Shown here piece by piece: positions 58,043 to 64,000 of a stretch of DNA of 64,000 nt. Position 1 is the first letter of the stretch, and the number at the start of each line of letters is the position of its first letter. Under the pieces are notes generated by a model, which ran no database searches, was not told where the DNA came from, and saw only the letters and a list, made by a program, of their open reading frames with translations. Source of the DNA: Streptomyces olivochromogenes (lineage in GTDB: Bacteria; Actinomycetota; Actinomycetes; Streptomycetales; Streptomycetaceae); contig NZ_KQ948461.1 in NCBI RefSeq assembly GCF_001514115.1, positions 186,001 to 250,000 of the forward strand. The letters run 5' to 3'. The position numbers were made by a program, and so were the translations under genes.

Positions 58043-58576
58043 TCAGGCCTGGAACTCGGTGAGATCGATGGCGTGAACACGCAGCGGATAGCCGTACACC
58101 GGGTGCGTCGTCTCGCGCTCCGGCGTCATACCGAGCTTGCGGATGACGTTCTCGGAGGCGTCGTCCCCCGCTCGGGTGATGCTGATGACACGGTCGAGGC
58201 CACGGTCCTGGAGTGCGAACTCCAACGTGGCCTGGGCGGCTTCGGAGGCGTACCCCTGACCCCAGAACGGTGAGCCGAGCCGCCAGCTGATGGCGACGGC
58301 GGGCAGTACCTCCGGCAGGAACTCGGGCACGGACAGGCCCACGAAGCCGGCCAGCTCGCCGGAGGCCAGCAGTTCGACGGCGAAGAGGCCGAATCCCTCC
58401 TCGTCCCATTCCTCCTCCCACTGTTCGATGGCCTCTGCCGTGTGGTCCAGGTCGCGGACGGAGCCGTCGTCGATCCAGTGCATGACCCGGGAGTCGGCAT
58501 TGATGTCGGCCATCGGCACGAGGTCGTCGTCGGACCAGCGGCGAAGGAGGAGGCGGGGCGTGTGGATCTCGGTCAT
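58043..58576 (-). CDS. GNAT N-acetyltransferase (RimJ-like)
   Basis: 177 residues. MTEIHTPRLLLRRWSDDDL, motif region ELAGFVGLSVPEF, PAVAISWRLGSPFWGQGYAS (acetyl-CoA loop QGYASEAA) and ENVIRKLGMTPERETTHPVY are typical of RimJ/RimL acetyltransferases acting on protein N-termini or small amines. ATG 58576 is preferred; ATG 58585 is three codons upstream. Convergent with the DMT gene, 28 bp apart. Confidence 0.9.
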   Translation of the reverse strand: MTEIHTPRLLLRRWSDDDLVPMADINADSRVMHWIDDGSVRDLDHTAEAIEQWEEEWDEEGFGLFAVELLASGELAGFVGLSVPEFLPEVLPAVAISWRLGSPFWGQGYASEAAQATLEFALQDRGLDRVISITRAGDDASENVIRKLGMTPERETTHPVYGYPLRVHAIDLTEFQA

Positions 58577-58656
58577 GGTGCCCATCCTGCCCGACGGGCG
58601 GCCTCGGGCCGACGGCGGCAGCGCCAACACCGTGCTGTCGGTGTTCGGCAGGGCCC

Positions 58657-59391
58657 TCAACGACCGGTGGGACGGGACAAGAGGTCGGTGACCAGTTCGT
58701 GGACCGCTTCCCGGGCTGTGGCGTGCAGTGCGCCGACGCTCGTGCGACGCAGGTCGTCGAGGACCTGTGCGTGGTCGGGGTCGGAACCGGCGTCGTACTC
58801 GGTACTCTCCGTGAGTACGTCGTACCCGTCGCGGACGGCGACGCGCAGGCGCGTTCCTCCGGCGCCGGCGGTGTGCAGAGCGGCGGCGACGACGAGCGGT
58901 GGCGGACCGCCCGCTTCGCCGGGCAGCTTGCGGTAGGAGCTGGTGATCGGATCGCGCCAGCGCAGGCCGAGCATCAGGTGGCCCTTGGCCAGTACCTCGG
59001 TCAGGTCGGTCTCGTAGACGCTGTCCGGATCCAGGACCACCGCGCGCGCCTCCAGTACGAGTGCGGCGGGCAGCAGACAGCGCAGGGTGCTCCCGACGAT
59101 GTTGCCGCCGACGGTGGCCGTGCGGCGCACGGCTCCGGTCCCCACGGTGGCGGCCGCCCGGCGTAGGGCTTCGGGCACACGGTCGTCGATCCGGTTCAGT
59201 ATCACGGCCCCGCCCAGCGTCTCGCGGCCGATCGTGTTGGCTTCCGGCAGGTCGCGCAGCGACATGGCCTGCTCGGGGAAGCCGTCCCGCTGCCAGGTGG
59301 CCCATATCAGGGTCGCCCCGCCTATGGGCACCGCCCCCTCGGCCATGCACTCCTGTGCTTCGGAAACGGACGTGGGCAGACGCAAGAGCAC
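58657..59391 (-). CDS. Orphan FAD-binding subunit of the molybdopterin dehydrogenase type
   Basis: 244 residues. MLLRLPTSVSEAQECMAEGA VPIGGATLIWATWQRD and VRRTATVGGNIVG are the FAD-binding motifs of the medium (CoxM/XdhB) subunit of xanthine/CO dehydrogenases, and a CO dehydrogenase-flavoprotein-like C-terminal domain (TSSYRKLPG) follows. The molybdenum and 2Fe-2S subunits that normally sit next to it are absent here. It may serve subunits elsewhere or have another flavin role. GTG 59391 with GCAGGTCGG upstream. Confidence 0.8.
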   Translation of the reverse strand: MLLRLPTSVSEAQECMAEGAVPIGGATLIWATWQRDGFPEQAMSLRDLPEANTIGRETLGGAVILNRIDDRVPEALRRAAATVGTGAVRRTATVGGNIVGSTLRCLLPAALVLEARAVVLDPDSVYETDLTEVLAKGHLMLGLRWRDPITSSYRKLPGEAGGPPPLVVAAALHTAGAGGTRLRVAVRDGYDVLTESTEYDAGSDPDHAQVLDDLRRTSVGALHATAREAVHELVTDLLSRPTGR

Positions 59392-59425
59392 GGCAGCCGA
59401 CCTGCTTTCTGGAAAATGAGCCGCT

Positions 59426-59449
59426 GAGTACGCACTGGAGTACGCACTG
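59426..59449. repeat. Tandem 12-bp duplication GAGTACGCACTG
   Basis: Two perfect head-to-tail copies lie between the orphan FAD subunit and meaB, 35-60 bases upstream of the FAD-subunit start. Could be paired binding sites or simple slippage. Confidence 0.7.
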
Positions 59450-59545
59450 CCTCAGCCATATGACCGTCGACATGGCGCATTTTCCCCCGGCACACGGGGG
59501 CGCGTACAGGGCTCACCGCATCATCCGCTGCGCCTCGCCCGCGGT

Positions 59546-60532
59546 TCAGCCGCGCTCGCCGCCGAACACCCCCAGGATGCGCTCGGCGGCCAGCGTGGCC
59601 GTCAACTCCCCGTCCCGCACCTGCTGTTCGAGGCCCGGGGCGAGGGCGCGTACGGCCGCGTCGGCGTGCAGGCGGCCGAGGAGTTCGTCGCGGACCATCG
59701 TCCACGTCCAGTCCACCTGCTGGTCGCGGCGCTTGGCGGCGAGGCGGCCGGTGGATTCGAGGAGCGTGCGGTGCTGTTGGAGGCGCTCCCAGACCGAGTC
59801 CAGACCGGTCGACTCACGGGCACTGCAACTCAGGACCGGCGGGGTCCAGGCAGCGTCGGCGGGATGCATCAGCCGCAGCGCGCCCGCCAACTCCCGTGCC
59901 GCGCCCCGGGCGTCGCGCTCGTGCGGGCCGTCCGCCTTGTTGACGGCGATGACGTCCGCCAGTTCCAGGACGCCCTTCTTGATGCCCTGCAACTGGTCCC
60001 CGGTGCGGGCGAGGGTCAGGAGCAGGAAGGTGTCGACCATGTTCGCGACGGCGGTCTCGGACTGGCCGACGCCGACCGTCTCGACGAGGACGACGTCGTA
60101 ACCGGCCGCCTCCATCACCACGATCGACTCCCGGGTCGCCTTCGCGACCCCGCCGAGCGTGCCGGCGGTGGGGGAGGGGCGCACGAACGCCGCAGGGTCG
60201 ACGGCCAGACGTTCCATCCGCGTCTTGTCGCCCAGGATCGAACCGCCGGTCCGACTCGACGACGGATCGACGGCGAGCACCGCGACCCGGTACCCGAGCG
60301 AGGTGAGCAGCGTGCCGAACGCGTCGATGAACGTCGACTTGCCCACACCGGGTACGCCGCTGATGCCGATCCGCCGCGCCTTCCCGCTGTGCGGCAGCAG
60401 CTCGGTCAGCAACTCCTGCGCCAGGGCGCGGTGCTGGGGCTTCGTCGACTCCACGAGCGTGATGGCGCGTGCCACCAGCGCCCGCTTTCCTTCGAGTACG
60501 CCCTTCACATAGGTGTCGAGTTCGATCGCCAT
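59546..60532 (-). CDS. meaB: Methylmalonyl-CoA mutase-associated GTPase MeaB
   Basis: 328 residues of the ArgK/MeaB G3E GTPase family. Walker A GVPGVGKSTFIDA (59-71), SSSRTGGSILGDKTRM, ETVGVGQSETAV (the switch linking GTPase to cobalamin loading), NKADG (198-202). It gates delivery and protection of adenosylcobalamin on methylmalonyl-CoA mutase. It begins 5 bp after the mutase large-subunit stop, in one operon. Confidence 0.96.
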   Translation of the reverse strand: MAIELDTYVKGVLEGKRALVARAITLVESTKPQHRALAQELLTELLPHSGKARRIGISGVPGVGKSTFIDAFGTLLTSLGYRVAVLAVDPSSSRTGGSILGDKTRMERLAVDPAAFVRPSPTAGTLGGVAKATRESIVVMEAAGYDVVLVETVGVGQSETAVANMVDTFLLLTLARTGDQLQGIKKGVLELADVIAVNKADGPHERDARGAARELAGALRLMHPADAAWTPPVLSCSARESTGLDSVWERLQQHRTLLESTGRLAAKRRDQQVDWTWTMVRDELLGRLHADAAVRALAPGLEQQVRDGELTATLAAERILGVFGGERG

Positions 60533-60537
60533 GGGGG

Positions 60538-62721
60538 TCAGAGGTCGTGGCCGAGGTCGGCGGACAGCCGCTGCACCAGGTCGTACGCCGCGTCCGGGAT
60601 CACCGTCCCGGGCGGGAAGACGGCCGCCGCGCCCATCTCCAGGAGCGTGGGCACGTCCTGCGGCGGGATCACCCCGCCGACCACGACCATGATGTCCTCC
60701 CGGCCCTCCTCGGCGAGCGACTCCCGGAGCGCCGGTACGAGCGTGAGGTGCCCGGCGGCCAGCGAGGACACCCCGACGATGTGCACGTCCGCCTCGACGG
60801 CCTGGCGCGCCACCTCGCCCGGGGTCTGGAACAGCGGGCCGACGTCGACGTCGAAGCCGAGGTCGGCGAAGGCGGTCGCGATCACCTTCTGGCCGCGGTC
60901 GTGCCCGTCCTGGCCCATCTTGGCGACCAGGATGCGGGGCCGACGGCCCTCGGCCTCCTCGAAGGAGGACACCAGGGTGCGGGTGCGTTCGACGGACGGC
61001 GACTCGCCGGCTTCGGTGCGGTACACACCCGAGATCGTACGGATCTGGCTCGCGTGCCGCCCGTACACCTTCTCCAGGGCGTCGGAGATCTCGCCGACCG
61101 TGGCCTTCGCACGGGCCGCGTTCACCGCCAGCTCCAGGAGATTGCCAGTGCCTCCGGCAGCCCGGGTCAGGGCGTGCAGGGCGTCCTGGCAGGCCTGTTC
61201 GTCGCGCTCCGCGCGCAGCCGCCGCAGCTTCTCGATCTGCTGGGTGCGTACGGAGGAGTTGTCGACCTTGAGGACGTCGATCTGCTCGTCGGTCTCCACC
61301 CGGTACTTGTTCACGCCGATGACCGGCTGGCGTCCGGAGTCGATCCGGGCCTGGGTGCGGGCCGCGGCCTCCTCGATGCGCAGCTTGGGGATGCCCGCGT
61401 CGATGGCCTTGGCCATGCCGCCCGCCGCCTCGACCTCCTCGATGTGCTGCCAGGCCCGGCGGGCGAGGTCGTACGTCAGCTTCTCGACGTACGCGCTGCC
61501 GCCCCACGGGTCGATCGCCCGCGTCGTGCCCGACTCCTGCTGGATCAGCAGCTGGGTGTTGCGGGCGATGCGCGCCGAGAAGTCGGTGGGCAGGGCGAGC
61601 GCCTCGTCGAGGGCGTTGGTGTGCAGCGACTGGGTGTGCCCCTGCGTCGCCGCCATCGCCTCCACACATGTACGCGTGACGTTGTTGAACACGTCCTGCG
61701 CGGTCAGCGACCAGCCGGAGGTCTGCGAATGGGTGCGCAGAGAAAGGGACTTGGCGTTCTGCGGGTCGAACTGCTTGACCAGCTTGGCCCACAGCAGCCG
61801 CGCCGCCCGCATCTTGGCGATCTCCATGAAGAAGTTCATGCCGATCGCCCAGAAGAAGGAGAGCCGGGGCGCGAACGCGTCCACGTCCATCCCCGCCTCC
61901 CGCCCCGCCCGGATGTACTCCACCCCGTCGGCCAGCGTGTACGCCAGCTCCAGGTCGGCCGTCGCGCCCGCCTCCTGGATGTGGTAGCCGGAGATGGAGA
62001 TGGAGTTGTAGCGCGGCATCCGCTGCGAGGTGAAGGCGAAGATGTCGGAGATGATCCGCATCGACGGCTTCGGCGGATAGATGTAGGTGTTGCGGACCAT
62101 GAACTCCTTGAGGATGTCGTTCTGGATGGTCCCGGCCAACTTCTCGGGCGGCACGCCCTGTTCCTCGGCGGCCACGATGTAGAGCGCGAGTACGGGCAGT
62201 ACCGCACCGTTCATCGTCATCGACACGGTCATCTTGTCCAGCGGGATGCCGTCGAAGAGCTGGCGCATGTCATAGATCGAGTCGATCGCCACGCCCGCCA
62301 TGCCGACGTCACCGGTCACGCGCGGGTGGTCGCTGTCGTAGCCGCGGTGGGTGGGCAGGTCGAAGGCGACGGACAGGCCCTTCTGACCGGCCGCGAGGTT
62401 GCGCCGGTAGAAGGCGTTGGACTCCTCGGCCGTGGAGAAGCCCGCGTACTGACGGATCGTCCAGGGCTGGTTGACGTACATCGTCGGGTACGGGCCGCGC
62501 AGATACGGGGCGATGCCCGGGTAGGTGCCGAGGAAGTCCAGGCCGTCCAGATCCTGCCCGGTGTACAGCGGCTCGACCGCGATGCCCTCCGGGGTCTCCC
62601 ACAGGAGATCGGCCCCGCCCGTGGCCTTCTTGACGGCGCTTCGCCACTCGTCGCCCCCGCTGTCCGCCTTCGGGACCCCCAGCTCGATCCCGGAGAAGTC
62701 GGGGATTCCCATCGCTGCCAT
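60538..62721 (-). CDS. mutB: Methylmalonyl-CoA mutase large (alpha) subunit
   Basis: 727 residues, full length. TIM-barrel substrate domain (PYPTMYVNQPWTIRQYAGFS, RGYDSDHPRVTGDVGMAGVA, RTHSQTSGWSLTAQDVFNN) and C-terminal cobalamin domain with KMGQDGHDRGQKVIA, containing the DxHxxG motif whose His ligates cobalt, and VVVGGVIPPQDVP. It interconverts succinyl-CoA and (R)-methylmalonyl-CoA, central to propionate and odd-chain metabolism and a source of polyketide extender units in Streptomyces. ATG 62721 overlaps the small-subunit stop (TGATG). Confidence 0.97.
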   Translation of the reverse strand: MAAMGIPDFSGIELGVPKADSGGDEWRSAVKKATGGADLLWETPEGIAVEPLYTGQDLDGLDFLGTYPGIAPYLRGPYPTMYVNQPWTIRQYAGFSTAEESNAFYRRNLAAGQKGLSVAFDLPTHRGYDSDHPRVTGDVGMAGVAIDSIYDMRQLFDGIPLDKMTVSMTMNGAVLPVLALYIVAAEEQGVPPEKLAGTIQNDILKEFMVRNTYIYPPKPSMRIISDIFAFTSQRMPRYNSISISGYHIQEAGATADLELAYTLADGVEYIRAGREAGMDVDAFAPRLSFFWAIGMNFFMEIAKMRAARLLWAKLVKQFDPQNAKSLSLRTHSQTSGWSLTAQDVFNNVTRTCVEAMAATQGHTQSLHTNALDEALALPTDFSARIARNTQLLIQQESGTTRAIDPWGGSAYVEKLTYDLARRAWQHIEEVEAAGGMAKAIDAGIPKLRIEEAAARTQARIDSGRQPVIGVNKYRVETDEQIDVLKVDNSSVRTQQIEKLRRLRAERDEQACQDALHALTRAAGGTGNLLELAVNAARAKATVGEISDALEKVYGRHASQIRTISGVYRTEAGESPSVERTRTLVSSFEEAEGRRPRILVAKMGQDGHDRGQKVIATAFADLGFDVDVGPLFQTPGEVARQAVEADVHIVGVSSLAAGHLTLVPALRESLAEEGREDIMVVVGGVIPPQDVPTLLEMGAAAVFPPGTVIPDAAYDLVQRLSADLGHDL

Positions 62722-64000
62722 CAGGACACTCCCATACGGTCGAGGGTGGCGGAGAGCACGGCGACGGCGTCGCACCCCGCGAAGACATAGGCGTCGACAT
62801 CCGGGTACTGCCCGGGACGGCCCGCGAGGAACACATGCCCGGCGCCCGTTGCCTTCAGTGCCCCGGCGACCTCCGCGGCCCGCTCCTCGTACAGCGTGTC
62901 GCTGGAGCACAGACAGACCTCGGTGGCACCGCTGTCCTCGAAGGCGCCCTCGGTGACGGGCTCGATGCCACCCGCCTGGAACAGGTTCGAGGCGAAGGTG
63001 AGGCGTGCGGTGTGCGCGGCGGCCGGACCGAGGGCGGCCAGGAAGATCCGCGGCCGGGAACCGGTCGCCGCCAGGTGGGCGTCGGAGCGGGACCGCAGCG
63101 CCTCGAACGCCTCGTCGCGCCGCACCCGCGGCAGCCCGCCGGACGGTGGTACGGGGGCGGGAGCGCGTTCCACGAGGCGTTCGGCGAGGTTCGGGAACTC
63201 GCTGACTCCGGTGACGGGCTCGCGCCGCTTGGCGAGCTTCGCGCTGCGCGCCTCCCAGGTGCTGGCGAGGTCCTGGCCGAGCCGCCCGGAGCGCAGGGCC
63301 GCAGCCTGGCCACCCTCCCGCTCGATCCACTGGAAGAACTCCCAGCCCGCGTGGGCGAGTTCGTCCGTGAGCCGCTCCACGTACCAGGAGCCGCCCGCCG
63401 GATCGATCACCCGGGACAGATGTGACTCCTCGACCAGGATCGTCGAGGTGTTGCGGGCGATCCGCCGGGCGAACGCGTCCGGCAGACCCAGGGCGTGGTC
63501 GAAGGGCAGCACGGTGACGGCGTCGGCGCCGCCCACCCCGGCGGCCAGTGTCGCGACCGTCGTGCGCAGCATGTTCACCCACGGATCGCGGCGGGACATC
63601 ATCACCGGCGAGGTCACCGCGTGCTGCACCTGCCCGACCGGAGCCCCGCAGACCTCGGTCACCCGCGCCCAGAGCCGGCGCGCGGCCCGCAACTTGGCGA
63701 TGGTCAGGAACTGGTCGGCGGTGGCCGCGTACCGGAACTCCAACTGGGCGGCGGCCTGTTGCACGCTCAGGCCCGCCTCGGTCAGCTCCCGCAGATAGGC
63801 GACGCCGGTCGCCAGCGAACTGCCCAGCTCCTGCGCCGCCGAGCCGCCGGCCTCGTGGTACGGCAGCGCGTCCACGGTCAGCGCCCGCAGCCCCGGATAC
63901 TCCTCGGCACACAGCCCCGCGAGGGCGGCGACGGGCGCGAAGTCGAACCCGCCGTCTCCCGTACGGGCCTCGTGGCCCAGCGGGTCGGCTCCCAGGTTGC
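62721..64000 (-). CDS. mutA: Methylmalonyl-CoA mutase small (beta) subunit, 5' end outside
   Basis: About 426 residues visible; the frame is open through the window edge. DALPYHEAGGSAAQELGSSL, RRLWARVTEVCGAP, LPFDHALGLPDAFARRIARN and DPAGGSWYVERLTDELAHAG are conserved, but the C-terminal region has no DxHxxG motif, so it binds no cobalamin. It dimerises with the large subunit and stabilises it. Its stop overlaps the mutB start. Confidence 0.95.
   Translation of the reverse strand, partial: NLGADPLGHEARTGDGGFDFAPVAALAGLCAEEYPGLRALTVDALPYHEAGGSAAQELGSSLATGVAYLRELTEAGLSVQQAAAQLEFRYAATADQFLTIAKLRAARRLWARVTEVCGAPVGQVQHAVTSPVMMSRRDPWVNMLRTTVATLAAGVGGADAVTVLPFDHALGLPDAFARRIARNTSTILVEESHLSRVIDPAGGSWYVERLTDELAHAGWEFFQWIEREGGQAAALRSGRLGQDLASTWEARSAKLAKRREPVTGVSEFPNLAERLVERAPAPVPPSGGLPRVRRDEAFEALRSRSDAHLAATGSRPRIFLAALGPAAAHTARLTFASNLFQAGGIEPVTEGAFEDSGATEVCLCSSDTLYEERAAEVAGALKATGAGHVFLAGRPGQYPDVDAYVFAGCDAVAVLSATLDRMGVS

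Overview
The window is a piece of actinobacterial chromosome, almost certainly Streptomyces. Base composition is very GC-rich with G/C at nearly every third codon position. GTG and TTG starts are frequent, tail-to-head ATGA/GTGA/TGATG overlaps are common, and the gene families fit the genus: PucR, IclR and SigB-type regulators, an F420-dependent LLM oxidoreductase, a CYP157-like P450, PRC-barrel and CsbD stress proteins, and methylmalonyl-CoA mutase. No rRNA, tRNA, CRISPR array, complete insertion sequence or prophage was recognised.

Layout. 1-7850: end of an ABC permease, then a D-glucarate catabolic operon on the minus strand (kdgD, gntP-type transporter, gudD, sthA) with a divergent IclR regulator, then a metallophosphoesterase. 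7930-14820: a six-gene stress operon on the minus strand (dnaK, grpE, zinc-finger-less dnaJ/cbpA, MerR/CbpM-like regulator, clpB, zinc-ribbon thioredoxin). It looks like a second chaperone operon and is divergent from a leaderless PucR regulator. 15103-18355: the PucR gene, a YciO/Sua5 protein whose 3' end is duplicated as a 26-bp tandem repeat, and a small antitoxin/Fic-like toxin pair. 18500-24543: an accessory and partly decayed stretch with two zinc alcohol dehydrogenases around a gutted MFS gene fused to a DUF2255 fragment, an XRE/MmyB tail, 6-phosphogluconate dehydrogenase, and folD and lacI remnants. 24664-31125: F420 oxidoreductase, small membrane and stress proteins, an MFS exporter next to a P450 lacking the ExxR motif, and a LuxR remnant. 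31136-43398: endonuclease/phosphatase-family protein, secreted thermolysin-type protease, then a stress-signalling neighbourhood (PP2C phosphatase, two PRC-barrel proteins, EF-G paralogue, SigB-family sigma factor divergent from an RsbA-like kinase). 43444-46930: a class V aminotransferase convergent with a FUSC-family membrane protein.

47029-55590 holds the most interesting system: seven consecutive minus-strand genes, four of the six junctions spaced by less than about 35 bp or overlapping. In transcription order they encode a secreted Agd3/PelA-like polysaccharide deacetylase, a PelF-type GT4 glycosyltransferase, a polytopic membrane protein of about PelG length, a LegB-like 4,6-dehydratase, a sugar-phosphate nucleotidyltransferase, a second NAD-dependent epimerase/dehydratase, and a spherulin-4 (GH135-like) protein. 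The set combines the parts of bacterial Pel and of fungal galactosaminogalactan biosynthesis. I propose it as an exopolysaccharide system; the chemistry is inferred.

56091-64000: a secreted protein, DMT transporter, GNAT acetyltransferase, an orphan FAD subunit of the molybdo-hydroxylase type, and the meaB-mutB-mutA propionate operon, the last gene running off the window edge.
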